DNA of 10,503 bases from JBDRLV01 sp043812755 (GCA_043812755.1 JBDRLV010000062.1:1-10503), one strand, 5' to 3'. Shown: positions 1 through 7,601, numbered from the stretch's first letter. Numbers and translations: made by a program. The notes: generated from the sequence alone by a model not told the origin.

Positions 1-1236
1 AATAAACGCATCCTGACCAGTGAGCTGTCCTTTGGAATTATAGTATTTATTGAATTCTTTTAATCCTTTCTCAAGAGTTTTTGTGAATTTGTTTTCTTCA
101 TTAGATAATTCTTGAAGAATTTTTTCCTTTTCTTGTTTAAGCCATGGAAACGCTTCTTGATAATGGTCTACATATGTTGATCCAATAATTGAACAAAATA
201 ATTCTGTTATTCCAAGCGATCTACCATAACGAACAGCTCTTCTGCAAAGACGACGAGTAAAATAACCTTGGTCTTTATTTGATGGAACTGCACCATCAGC
301 AATTAAAAAAGTTGCAGCTCTTAAGTGGTCAAGAATTACACGAAATGCACGTGTCTGTTTTGGCTCGGCTCCATATGTTGTGTTTGATAATAACTCCAAT
401 TGTTTTTTTGCTTCATTAAATATATCAATCTGAAAAATGTCAGGACTATCAATAACTGCAGATAACAATCGCTCTAACCCACCACCAAAATCAATATTTT
501 TTGCAGGGAGTGGCTCAAAGCCATCAGGAGTTTTTTTATATTGCATGAAAACATTATTGCCTATTTCAAAATACCGTCCACAATCACAATTTACATGGCA
601 GGCTTCATTATGAAACATTGAATTTTCATGTAATTTTAATCCTTCTTTTGGATCAAAATCCCAAAATATTTCAGAGTCTGGGCCACCTGGTTCTCCAACT
701 GGCATATTGGCTGTTACACCTGAGCGAGACCACCAGTTTTTATCTTCTCCATAATATGAGATTCGTTTTCCTATTTCAGCTTCAACTCCTTCTTGTTCAA
801 ATAAGTGCTTCCAAATCTCTGCAGCTTCAGTATCTTGAGGGATATTCTCTTCTTTTTTACCATTGAAACAAGTGATGTATATTCTATTTGGATCAAGTGA
901 CAATTCATGAACAAGAAAATCAAACATCCAAGGAATTTGTTCTTTTTTGAAATAATCTCCAAAAGACCAGTTTCCTAACATTTCAAAAAAAGTTGTGTGT
1001 CTGCTATCCCCTACTTCATCTATATCATTTGTACGAAAACAACGCTGTGAATCAGCAACTCGCTTCCCACTCTGGTGTGGTTCGCCAAATAAATAAGGAA
1101 TCATTGGTTGCATTCCAGAACTTGTGAAAAGTGTAGTTGGATCATTTTCAGGAATTAAAGAAGATGAAGGAACTATTGTATGTCCTTTCATTTCAAAATA
1201 GTCTAGATATTTTTTTCTTAGTTCATCAGCTTTCAT
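1..1236 (-). CDS. alaS: Alanyl-tRNA synthetase, N-terminal 412 residues (3' end outside window)
   Basis: Class II synthetase that activates alanine with ATP and charges tRNA-Ala in the cytoplasm. I translated this frame directly; it is open from ATG at 1236 to the window edge. Class II motif 2 is clear at residues 65-90: RCFRTND, then the family signature FFEMLGNWSFGDYF (83-96). Motif 3 is GGGLER at 251-256. A basic RRLCRRAVRYGR helix follows near residues 308-319. The visible part is essentially the whole aminoacylation domain; the editing (HxxxH) and C-Ala regions lie beyond base 1. Cysteines at 213, 217 and 219 sit just before the VFMQY strand. The ATG comes one base after the murJ stop (TAG, 1240-1238), so translation may be coupled. 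The only Shine-Dalgarno-like AGGAG lies inside the murJ end, 18 bases upstream, which is too far for a normal site. It is the last visible gene of the minus-strand operon. Confidence 0.97.
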   Translation of the reverse strand, partial: MKADELRKKYLDYFEMKGHTIVPSSSLIPENDPTTLFTSSGMQPMIPYLFGEPHQSGKRVADSQRCFRTNDIDEVGDSRHTTFFEMLGNWSFGDYFKKEQIPWMFDFLVHELSLDPNRIYITCFNGKKEENIPQDTEAAEIWKHLFEQEGVEAEIGKRISYYGEDKNWWSRSGVTANMPVGEPGGPDSEIFWDFDPKEGLKLHENSMFHNEACHVNCDCGRYFEIGNNVFMQYKKTPDGFEPLPAKNIDFGGGLERLLSAVIDSPDIFQIDIFNEAKKQLELLSNTTYGAEPKQTRAFRVILDHLRAATFLIADGAVPSNKDQGYFTRRLCRRAVRYGRSLGITELFCSIIGSTYVDHYQEAFPWLKQEKEKILQELSNEENKFTKTLEKGLKEFNKYYNSKGQLTGQDAFI

Positions 1237-1237
1237 A

Positions 1238-2866
1238 CTATGTGCTTGTAGTATCTCCTGTTGGGAGTGTTTCTGCAGGCCTTGAAGATTTTAATACTCT
1301 TCTTTTTAGCCCTGCAATCATATCATATATTTCAGGACTTTTCAGAAGATAGGCTGTGCAAAAGTATACCATAAGTCCTGCACATCCTGACAATAGCCCC
1401 TGTGTCAGTACTCCAAAAAATGTTTCTAGTGAAAAGAAATCTACAACAATTGATTTCATTGACTGAATCACTACTACTGCTATTAAACCAGCCAGCATCA
1501 TTTTTAATAATGATTTAGTGATAAAAGATTCGTTAAAAGCTCCAACTTTAATGCGTAATACAGGCCATAAAATACATATATTTATAATTAAAGAAAGAGT
1601 ATATCCCATTCCTAAGCCTACTACTCCGAAATATTGTTTTAATATAATTGCAGATATTGTGCCAATAGTTATTGAAATAACTCCTGAAACTAACGGAGTT
1701 ACTGTATCATGGAAAGCAAAAAAGGCTCTTGAAATAATAAAAATAACTGATTGAGCAATAAAACCTAAAGCAAAAAAAGCTAAAGTGTCAGCCGTTAATA
1801 TGGTTGCTGCCCAATCAAAATGACCTGCACCTACAACAACGCGTACAATTTGGGCTCGCAGTAATAAAAAAATAATCATTAGTGGCATGATTAAAAAAAG
1901 CGTATTACGAATTGTAGATGATAATGCACTTTTAAAACCTTCAAAATCTTTTTCTTCAATAAGTTGTGAAAATGTTGGAAAAGCTGCAATTGCAAATGGT
2001 ATAGCAATAATTCCTAGTGGGAAAAATTGGATATTGTAAGCAAATTGGAAGATAACAACACTGCCAACTGCAAGTGATGACGCAAGAATCGTAAGAATCA
2101 ATATTTGGATTTGAGATACTCCAATTCCGAGAACTCTTGGCAACATTAGTTTAATTACTTTCATTGTATCCTTATCTTTGATTGTGAATGACCATTTATA
2201 TTTATACCCTAATGATTTTACCCCTAAATATTGTACTACAAGGTGCAAAAGCGATCCGAAGACAACCCCCCATGCCAGACCTTGAGGTCCAAGATAATCA
2301 ACAAAAACAAGCGCACCAATTATTATTCCAACATTATAAAAAATCGGTGCTAATGAATAAATAAAAAAACGTTTAACTCCTTGCAGTACGCTTCCATATA
2401 TCACTGATATTGAAAGTACAATTTGAGACAAGAGCATTATTTTTATAAATAATGATACTTGGTCTTGTTTGAGTTCACTAAACCCAGGAGCTATAAAGTG
2501 TGAAATTGGATTAGAAAAAATGAGTATCAAAAATGATAATAAAATCATCCCAGTTACAATAATCGTTATAAGGTTATTTGTTAACCTCCATGCTGCTTCT
2601 TTATTTTCGGTTTTTAATCCATAATAATATCTTGTAAACATTGGTATGAAGCTTGCTGACACAGCTCCAATTACCAAAAGTTGAAACAAAAAATCAGGAA
2701 TTTTAAAAGAAGCATAATAGATATCCAAAACATCTCCTGCACCAAACTCACCCGCTAATATTCTGTCTCTTATTAAACCAACAATTCTGCTTGCAAATGA
2801 AAGAACGCCGACAACAAAAGCGGCGCTTACAATCGACTTAGTTTCCTTAGTTATAAATTTCAGCAT
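1238..2866 (-). CDS. murJ: MurJ/MviN lipid II flippase
   Basis: Polytopic inner-membrane protein of the MOP superfamily that moves lipid II across the membrane for peptidoglycan synthesis. At 542 residues it has the usual length, with about 13-14 hydrophobic segments. The N-terminal family signature is at residues 27-41 (RIVGLIRDRILAGEF), followed by FKIPDFLFQLL near 54-64 and ASFIPMF near 71-77. I prefer the ATG at 2866 to the TTG one codon earlier (2869) because it forms TGATG with the stop of the upstream surface-protein gene, a classic coupled junction. No Shine-Dalgarno is visible. Aligned by eye to E. coli MurJ, the segment matching YADRLMEFP reads FAYNIQFFP (275-283), so the counterparts of R270 and E273 are Asn and Phe. 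The pair after IPDFLF, where E. coli has Arg-Arg including R52, is Gln-Leu. The first two arginines are kept. I read it as a divergent but intact MurJ. Confidence 0.93.
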   Translation of the reverse strand: MLKFITKETKSIVSAAFVVGVLSFASRIVGLIRDRILAGEFGAGDVLDIYYASFKIPDFLFQLLVIGAVSASFIPMFTRYYYGLKTENKEAAWRLTNNLITIIVTGMILLSFLILIFSNPISHFIAPGFSELKQDQVSLFIKIMLLSQIVLSISVIYGSVLQGVKRFFIYSLAPIFYNVGIIIGALVFVDYLGPQGLAWGVVFGSLLHLVVQYLGVKSLGYKYKWSFTIKDKDTMKVIKLMLPRVLGIGVSQIQILILTILASSLAVGSVVIFQFAYNIQFFPLGIIAIPFAIAAFPTFSQLIEEKDFEGFKSALSSTIRNTLFLIMPLMIIFLLLRAQIVRVVVGAGHFDWAATILTADTLAFFALGFIAQSVIFIISRAFFAFHDTVTPLVSGVISITIGTISAIILKQYFGVVGLGMGYTLSLIINICILWPVLRIKVGAFNESFITKSLLKMMLAGLIAVVVIQSMKSIVVDFFSLETFFGVLTQGLLSGCAGLMVYFCTAYLLKSPEIYDMIAGLKRRVLKSSRPAETLPTGDTTST

Positions 2867-4056
2867 CAATTTTTATGCTTTTTTTGCAAAATATGAAACT
2901 TTGCAATTACTCCTAGTCCCAATGCAATAAGCACAAGTAAAAAACCAATAATAGCACCAATAACTCGATTATGAAGTGTTAAAAACGGTATTGAGATAAC
3001 AATTTTATCCTCAGATGATTCATGTGTTGGCCCAGTTATTTTCATTGTTACTTCAAAATCTCCGTATGAATGATATGTGTGTTGCACATCTTTTCTATTT
3101 GAGGTTACTCCATCTCCAAAATCCCATTCAAATCTATAGCCAGGCATGTCAGGAGATACAGCTTCAAAATTAAATGTATTCCAACTAATTCTTGAATATT
3201 TAAAAATTGCACTTTGTGAGAAACTGAAAACAACTTCTTCATCTGCAACCTTTTGTCCGTCTTCATCTTGTTTTGTTTCATCTTTGTTATCAGAAAAAGT
3301 ATCTTTAATGATATTTTCAATTTTTTGAATTACTCCATTATCTTCAGAATCAACTTGTGCTTGCTGTACTTCTTCTGGTGCTTTTACTGCTTCAATAACT
3401 GGTTCTTCAACTATTTTTGGCAATTCTGTTTTTGAAGGGTCTAAAGGAAACGCATCGTTCGGATCATTAACACCATCACCATCCGAATCTTTGTTATTTG
3501 GATTCGTGCCGAGCTCTTTTTCCAAGGAATCGTTTAAACCGTCATTGTCATCGTCGTCATCGCAGGCATCTCCCAAACCATCGTTGTCGTTATCATTTTG
3601 ATTTTGATTTGATACATTTGGACAATTGTCATTATCATCAGGAGTTCCATCTCTATCTTCGTCAAATACTGGCTCAATTAAATTTGTCATTGAAACATTA
3701 TTATCAGAATTTTGATCTTGTGGATCAGTGCCTTGTATTTCAGCTCTAATATTAAAGGTAGCTTTTGGAATAACAAAATCAACAAATACTTCTTCAGTTG
3801 CACCATTTGCTCGAAGTGAAATTGCCTGTGAGTTTCCAATTGGAATATCCCCTTGATAAAAGGAGACATAACCTGAAACATCTGTGTCGCCTATATTTCT
3901 AATTTTTGAATAAATTCTAACCATATCCCCTGCAATAAGAGTATCTTTTGAAAAATTAATACCGTTTTGTGGAATTGATAAATCAACCAATGCAGCATTT
4001 GCAACGCTGGATGTTAATAAACAAATAATTGCTATTAAAAACGATATTTTTTTCAT
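2866..4056 (-). CDS. Secreted, membrane-anchored CARDB / thrombospondin-3 / PKD surface protein
   Basis: I place the start at ATG 4056 (396 residues). The frame is open back to 4182, but those 42 extra codons lie inside corA and would bury the signal peptide. From 4056 the protein opens with MKKISFLIAIICLL and an ANA|A cleavage site near residue 21. Next comes a CARDB-like beta domain (about 22-128), then Asp/Asn-rich thrombospondin type 3 calcium-binding repeats (about 130-208, with DEDRDGTPDDNDNCP and DSDGDGVNDPNDAFP). An acidic linker follows (209-275), then a PKD domain with the diagnostic WDFGDG at 311-316, one transmembrane helix (about 363-385) and a basic tail. The predicted topology is outside domains on a calcium-stiffened stalk, anchored by the C-terminal helix. 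Its role is unknown; adhesion or cell-wall attachment are guesses. It starts 17 bases after the corA stop without a visible Shine-Dalgarno and ends overlapping the murJ start. Confidence 0.9.
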   Translation of the reverse strand: MKKISFLIAIICLLTSSVANAALVDLSIPQNGINFSKDTLIAGDMVRIYSKIRNIGDTDVSGYVSFYQGDIPIGNSQAISLRANGATEEVFVDFVIPKATFNIRAEIQGTDPQDQNSDNNVSMTNLIEPVFDEDRDGTPDDNDNCPNVSNQNQNDNDNDGLGDACDDDDDNDGLNDSLEKELGTNPNNKDSDGDGVNDPNDAFPLDPSKTELPKIVEEPVIEAVKAPEEVQQAQVDSEDNGVIQKIENIIKDTFSDNKDETKQDEDGQKVADEEVVFSFSQSAIFKYSRISWNTFNFEAVSPDMPGYRFEWDFGDGVTSNRKDVQHTYHSYGDFEVTMKITGPTHESSEDKIVISIPFLTLHNRVIGAIIGFLLVLIALGLGVIAKFHILQKKHKN

Positions 4057-4073
4057 ATTTATAGAAAATGAAA

Positions 4074-5012
4074 TTATTCCCATTTTCTTAAGACAATCAT
4101 TAATACTGCGAATATAATAACGAAAAAAGCTATGAAATACAATAAACCAATTGTTGATGGTGAATGGATAAATGGTAGCCATGGCACATTCATGCCATAA
4201 AAGCCAGCAATCAGAGTAGGCGCCATTAAAGAGGCTGATATAATAGTCAATAATGTTACTATCCTATTTGTTCTATGTGACAACAGTGCTTCGTTTACAT
4301 CAAAAAGTCCATCAATGATTAATTTTAGATTATCACAAGTCAACCATATGGTATCCAACAAATCTTCTGTATCACCAATATACGGAGCTAGTTCTTTATT
4401 TATAAATGGTCTTTTTGTATTTTTGAGTACGTCCAACATTTTTCTTTGAGGATCTATTATGTGTCTAGTGTATAAAATATTTCTTCGTACTCTTCCTAAT
4501 TCAACAGTTGTTTTTCTTGCGTGCGTATTTTGAAGATCAAGTTCAAGTCTTTTCACATCTTCATCAAATGAAGTAATGAGTGGCATTGTTTTCTGGAAAA
4601 GGTGTTGTAATAATTCTTGCAAAGTATAGCCTGAGCCTTTTGAAAATACTCTTTTTTTATAATCCTTATTTTTTTGAATTTTTTTGACAAAAGTTTCAAC
4701 TGCTCTAAAAGGATGATTTGTGATTGTGATTAACAAATCATTCATTATGAAAACATACAAAGACTTTCCTTCGATTCTTCCAGATTGTGTATCAATATGT
4801 GGAATATGAAAAACACAAAATATATATTTTTCATAAGTATCAACTTTTGAAATAGGTGTTCCAGTTTTTATGTCATTAAAATCAAGTGGATGAAAATCAA
4901 AATTCGATCTTAATTTCTTTAGATCCTCCTCTTGTATTTTTCTATAATGAATCCAAGTACTGTTTTTATCTTTTATAATTACTTGTGACACAAGATTACT
5001 TTTTATGGCCAA
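4074..5012 (-). CDS. corA: CorA-family divalent metal ion (Mg2+) channel
   Basis: Pentameric inner-membrane channel taking up Mg2+, or Co2+/Ni2+ in some relatives. The 312 residues carry a large N-terminal cytoplasmic domain with long helices (about 130-250). They end in the two-helix membrane module: TM1 about 251-270, the signature YGMN at 272-275 with the selectivity GMN at 273-275, the periplasmic loop, TM2 about 286-308, and a short basic end (LRKWE). The start is uncertain. TTG at 5012 gives 312 residues and overlaps the glycosyltransferase end by 17 bases. GTG at 4991, four bases past that stop, would give 305 residues beginning SQVIIKD after the initiator. No in-frame ATG exists near either, and neither has a good Shine-Dalgarno, so translation is probably coupled to the upstream gene. 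Family assignment is firm; ion specificity is not readable from sequence. Confidence 0.93.
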   Translation of the reverse strand: MAIKSNLVSQVIIKDKNSTWIHYRKIQEEDLKKLRSNFDFHPLDFNDIKTGTPISKVDTYEKYIFCVFHIPHIDTQSGRIEGKSLYVFIMNDLLITITNHPFRAVETFVKKIQKNKDYKKRVFSKGSGYTLQELLQHLFQKTMPLITSFDEDVKRLELDLQNTHARKTTVELGRVRRNILYTRHIIDPQRKMLDVLKNTKRPFINKELAPYIGDTEDLLDTIWLTCDNLKLIIDGLFDVNEALLSHRTNRIVTLLTIISASLMAPTLIAGFYGMNVPWLPFIHSPSTIGLLYFIAFFVIIFAVLMIVLRKWE

Positions 5013-5697
5013 ATGTGTAATTAAATTTTTTGTGCTTAATTGGTCCTAACATTGCAAGATGAAGTTCAGCCAGCATGTATTTTATAGCTATATTCATTCT
5101 GCCGTCTCTATCCATTCTCCTAATTGAAACAGGTATTTTTGTATTTTTTAAAAAACCAAATTTTCCAAATTCATTTATTCTCCTCGCATAATCATGATCT
5201 TCACAAAAAGTAATCTCTTCATCAAAGCCATTTATTTTTTCATGTGCATCTTTGTTAACAAGCATACAAAACCCTGGTGCATGTGGGAAAAGCGATCCCC
5301 ATGACCTAACATATATATTATACGCCTTATGAAGGAAATGGTCGATGAATTCATCACTAAGTGGGAATACATCACAGGTTGCTAAATCTAATTTTCTTTC
5401 TAAAAATTCTCCAAGGGCGTTTTCGAGAAAGTTTGGATCTCTTAATTCAACATCAGCATCAAGAAATAAAAGCACATCACTTTGTGCAACTTTAGCACCA
5501 GCGTTTCTGCCAAATGAAATTAGACCGCCTTTAACAACTTTAGCACCGAATGACTCTGCGATTTGTTTTGTGTTATCAACAGAATCAGCATCAGCTACAA
5601 TTATTTCTTTGGGTTGCAAAGTTTGGGCCCTGATTGATTTAAGCAAATTTGGGAGGTGGTACTCCTCGTCTTTTGCTGGTATTACAATACTAATCAT
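4996..5697 (-). CDS. Family 2 glycosyltransferase
   Basis: Soluble GT-A fold transferase of 233 residues with no transmembrane segment, expected to use a nucleotide-sugar donor at the cytoplasmic face of the membrane. The N-terminus is typical (ISIVIPAKDEE, residues 2-12). It is followed by ADADSVDNT (35-43) for nucleotide binding, the metal-binding DAD (80-82, within LLFLDADVEL) and the likely catalytic-region ED pair (166-167, in TFCEDHDY). A basic RRMDRDGR stretch (193-200) matches the RRxxxxGR end often seen in this GT2 subgroup. Acceptor and donor cannot be told from sequence. It is the first gene of the minus-strand operon and reads directly from a near-consensus promoter whose predicted start is the A of this ATG. 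It overlaps corA by 17 bases. Linkage to murJ and a surface protein suggests cell-envelope glycan work, which is inference. Confidence 0.9.
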   Translation of the reverse strand: MISIVIPAKDEEYHLPNLLKSIRAQTLQPKEIIVADADSVDNTKQIAESFGAKVVKGGLISFGRNAGAKVAQSDVLLFLDADVELRDPNFLENALGEFLERKLDLATCDVFPLSDEFIDHFLHKAYNIYVRSWGSLFPHAPGFCMLVNKDAHEKINGFDEEITFCEDHDYARRINEFGKFGFLKNTKIPVSIRRMDRDGRMNIAIKYMLAELHLAMLGPIKHKKFNYTFGHKK

Positions 5698-5703
5698 GAA
5701 ACT

Positions 5704-5732
5704 ATTTTACTTTATAAAATATTTACAGTCAA
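5704..5732 (-). promoter_or_regulatory. Promoter of the glycosyltransferase-corA-surface protein-murJ-alaS operon
   Basis: On the minus strand the -35 box TTGACT lies at 5732-5727 and the -10 box TAAAAT at 5709-5704, with exactly 17 bases between. Each differs from consensus by one base. Only six bases separate the -10 from the ATG at 5697, so a start seven bases past the -10 falls on the A of the start codon. The transcript is therefore predicted to be leaderless. No Shine-Dalgarno is present, which agrees. Confidence 0.65.
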
Positions 5733-5742
5733 TTATAAAAGC

Positions 5743-5771
5743 TTGATAAATATTGAATAAACGAGTATAAC
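5743..5771 (+). promoter_or_regulatory. Promoter of era
   Basis: TTGATA at 5743-5748 and TATAAC at 5766-5771 are spaced by 17 bases, each within one or two bases of the sigma-70-type consensus. The ATG of era is at 5780, eight bases after the -10, so the predicted start is 0-3 bases before the ATG. This again suggests a leaderless message. It stands back to back with the glycosyltransferase promoter, the two -35 boxes being 10 bases apart in an 82-base intergenic region. Confidence 0.65.
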
Positions 5772-5779
5772 TTAGTCAT

Positions 5780-6640
5780 ATGGAATCAAATAAAAAAGCA
5801 GGTTTTGTAGTAATTCTTGGTCGGAGTAATGTTGGAAAATCAACACTGCTTAATTCTTTTATTGGATCAAAGATAGCAATCACTTCACCAAAGCCACAAA
5901 CAACAAGATTGCCTGTTCAGGGCATTCTAACCCAAGGTGATTCTCAAATTGTATTTGTTGACACACCAGGAGTGTTTCAAAAATCAAAGGACAGGTTGAC
6001 TTCTACCCTTTTGAAATCTGTAAAAGAAGCGCTGGAAGAAGTGGATATTGTTCTTTATGTTGTTGACCCTACACGAGAAGTTGGCAATGAAGAAAAGCAA
6101 ACGCTTCATTTTTTGGAAAGTACGACTTGTCCAAAAATCTTAGTTATAAATAAATGCGATTTACCAAATAAAAATTATCTATACCAATATAATGACTTGG
6201 GTATTGAATTTAATGAGGTCATTGAAGCATCTGCACTTAGAGGCACACACATAAATTCACTTATTGAAGCAATAAAAAAGTATCTACCAGAGCATGATTT
6301 CTATTATCCAGAGCATCAATTTTCAAACATGCCACATGAAGTTTGGTTGGCAGAACTTATCCGTGAAAAATTGTTTTTACGTTTGCGCCAAGAGGTGCCA
6401 TATACAACCCATGTCCAAGTGGATGAGATTGAGGAGCGCGAGTCTGGAATGATGTATATAAAAGCAACCATCTTTACAACAGATGATCGCTATAAAAGTA
6501 TTATAATCGGTAAAGGGGGTCGTGGAATTAAAGAGATAGGCCAGTCTGTCAGAAACGAATTGGAACAAGTATTGCAAAAAAGTTTATATCTAGATCTGAA
6601 TGTAGAAGTAGATCCGCATTGGGAAACAAGGTTAGCTTAA
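5780..6640 (+). CDS. era: GTPase Era
   Basis: Essential Ras-like GTPase with a KH domain that binds the 3' end of 16S rRNA and helps mature the 30S subunit. It has 286 residues against about 300 in E. coli. G1 is GRSNVGKST (14-22), the switch I region is KPQTTR (38-43), G3 DTPG (61-64), G4 NKCD (124-127) and G5 SAL (151-153). The Era-specific stretch LAELIREKLFLRLRQEVPY (190-208) leads into the KH domain, whose GKGG loop is at 244-247. All nucleotide-binding motifs look intact. The ATG at 5780 is the natural start: the G1 motif follows after 13 residues, and a promoter abuts it. The gene is monocistronic, since the next gene is on the other strand and overlaps its last 9 bases tail to tail. 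Confidence 0.97.
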   Translation: MESNKKAGFVVILGRSNVGKSTLLNSFIGSKIAITSPKPQTTRLPVQGILTQGDSQIVFVDTPGVFQKSKDRLTSTLLKSVKEALEEVDIVLYVVDPTREVGNEEKQTLHFLESTTCPKILVINKCDLPNKNYLYQYNDLGIEFNEVIEASALRGTHINSLIEAIKKYLPEHDFYYPEHQFSNMPHEVWLAELIREKLFLRLRQEVPYTTHVQVDEIEERESGMMYIKATIFTTDDRYKSIIIGKGGRGIKEIGQSVRNELEQVLQKSLYLDLNVEVDPHWETRLA

Positions 6641-6898
6641 CTTTTCTCCAGAGGCCCAAGCTCGTAATTTTTCTTCTGTTGTGGATCCGCATATCCATTG
6701 TCCAGAATCAGTATTGATAAAAAACGGGACTCCTCCACACATGTCTTTATCAAGATCTTTTTGTTTGTTTGCATTTTCTGTATTTTGCCAAGTTTCAAGT
6801 TTTTCAATTTTAATTCCTTCTGAAATTAATTTATCTATAATAGGCATCATGTCCAAACAGTGTGGGCAACTTTCGCCATAAAATTCATATAAAGCCAT
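6632..6898 (-). CDS. Small thioredoxin-like protein with a CPHC active site
   Basis: An 88-residue single-domain protein of the thioredoxin/glutaredoxin fold. The redox motif CPHC is at residues 11-14, right after the first strand (LYEFYGES). The conserved cis-proline loop is visible as GGVPFFIN (55-62, Pro58). Further cysteines are at 54 and 70. No signal peptide or membrane segment is seen, so it is likely cytoplasmic. It is shorter than thioredoxin (about 105 residues) and nearer glutaredoxin size, but the CPHC motif is not the usual glutaredoxin CPYC. It is transcribed alone, converging on era with a 9-base overlap and diverging from the FecR-like gene with only five bases between starts. 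Its promoter must therefore lie inside that neighbour. No Shine-Dalgarno is seen. Substrate unknown; a thiol-disulfide oxidoreductase role is likely. Confidence 0.82.
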   Translation of the reverse strand: MALYEFYGESCPHCLDMMPIIDKLISEGIKIEKLETWQNTENANKQKDLDKDMCGGVPFFINTDSGQWICGSTTEEKLRAWASGEKLS

Positions 6899-6903
6899 AA
6901 CGT

Positions 6904-7569
6904 ATGAAATTATTATTAAGTAAACATTATCTTACCATAATTTTTATTATTTTACTTGCTGTCATGCTCTTAAGCTATAGGTTTGGTTCTGATATATTTT
7001 CGTCAGATAGTTCTAATCAGAAAAAACATAATACAGGAGAAATCTTATTTGTTAATGGATCAGCAAATTTACAATCATTTTTAAATAAAGTGCCAGCAGA
7101 AAAAACAACACTTATAAAAAGAGGGCAGATATTACAAACAAACGAAAAAACAGTTGCACTTGTAAAACTAACAGATCAAACTTTCCTTGGTCTTTCATCA
7201 AATACAGATGTTGAATTTACTAGTTTGTTAAATGACAAAATCGAGATCTTTCTCAAAAGAGGAAGAATAATGATTACCAATAAATCAGATCAAGTTGAAT
7301 TTGTGGTAAATACAAGTTTTACTCAAAACTCTTTTTATCGTGGATTGGTGTCATTTGTTAATTATGATTTCAAAGATGAAATCAGTGTCATCCCTTTTGG
7401 AACTGAAGTAAGTACTTTTTTAGAAAAAACAAAATTACAAATGAAATCTTCAGATAGTATAAACATTCATGAATCTGAACCAGTTGAATATAATGTGTTC
7501 TTTTTTGACCCTGAATCAAGTAGTGAAGTAGATTTTTATCAGTGGTTTACTGAGTTTGACAATCTATAA
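6904..7569 (+). CDS. Membrane-anchored FecR-like domain protein
   Basis: A 221-residue protein with a short basic N-terminus (MKLLLSKHY), one transmembrane segment or uncleaved signal at about 9-24, and an exported beta-rich region. Residues about 45-152 resemble the FecR fold: an opening GEILFVNG strand, a loop with RGQILQTN, the strand VALVKLTDQTFLGLSSNTDV (86-103, matching the FecR pattern of a ligand-like turn then 'L-x-x-N-S/T-x-V') and IFLKRGRIMI (115-124). The C-terminal 70 residues are acidic and unassigned. Classical FecR passes an iron-uptake signal to the sigma factor FecI, but no sigma factor, TonB receptor or anti-sigma segment is nearby, so an iron-sensing role is not supported. 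Codons are AT-rich like most of the window. The end of the gene carries the -35 box of the next gene's promoter. Confidence 0.7.
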   Translation: MKLLLSKHYLTIIFIILLAVMLLSYRFGSDIFSSDSSNQKKHNTGEILFVNGSANLQSFLNKVPAEKTTLIKRGQILQTNEKTVALVKLTDQTFLGLSSNTDVEFTSLLNDKIEIFLKRGRIMITNKSDQVEFVVNTSFTQNSFYRGLVSFVNYDFKDEISVIPFGTEVSTFLEKTKLQMKSSDSINIHESEPVEYNVFFFDPESSSEVDFYQWFTEFDNL

Positions 7570-7583
7570 ATTTTCCGTATACT
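7556..7583 (+). promoter_or_regulatory. Promoter of the HAD phosphatase gene
   Basis: A perfect -35 hexamer TTGACA (7556-7561) overlaps the last codons of the FecR-like gene. The -10 hexamer TATACT (7578-7583) follows after 16 bases. The predicted start near 7590 gives a short leader of about 17 bases containing the Shine-Dalgarno. This is the best promoter in the window. Confidence 0.65.
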
Positions 7584-7596
7584 TGCTTTGAACAAC

Positions 7597-7601
7597 GGAG
7601 G
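7597..7601 (+). promoter_or_regulatory. Shine-Dalgarno deciding the HAD gene start
   Basis: GGAGG lies five bases before GTG at 7607, an ideal spacing. The in-frame GTG at 7601 overlaps the GGAGG itself and is therefore not the likely start. It is the only well-placed strong Shine-Dalgarno I can find in the window. Confidence 0.75.

Noticed and set aside
3534..3660. Short GAT/GAC-rich repeats, considered as a tandem DNA repeat or CRISPR-like array
   Set aside because: They encode the Asp/Asn-rich thrombospondin-3 motifs in frame, with irregular units and no spacers.
4057..4182. A 42-codon N-terminal extension of the surface-protein gene back to 4182
   Set aside because: It overlaps the corA end and would place an aromatic, non-signal sequence before a perfect signal peptide that starts at 4056.
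5345..5746. A 133-codon open frame on the plus strand opposite the glycosyltransferase and running into the intergenic promoter region
   Set aside because: It is antisense to a well-supported GT2 gene, reads as serine-rich shadow sequence, and would cover both promoters.
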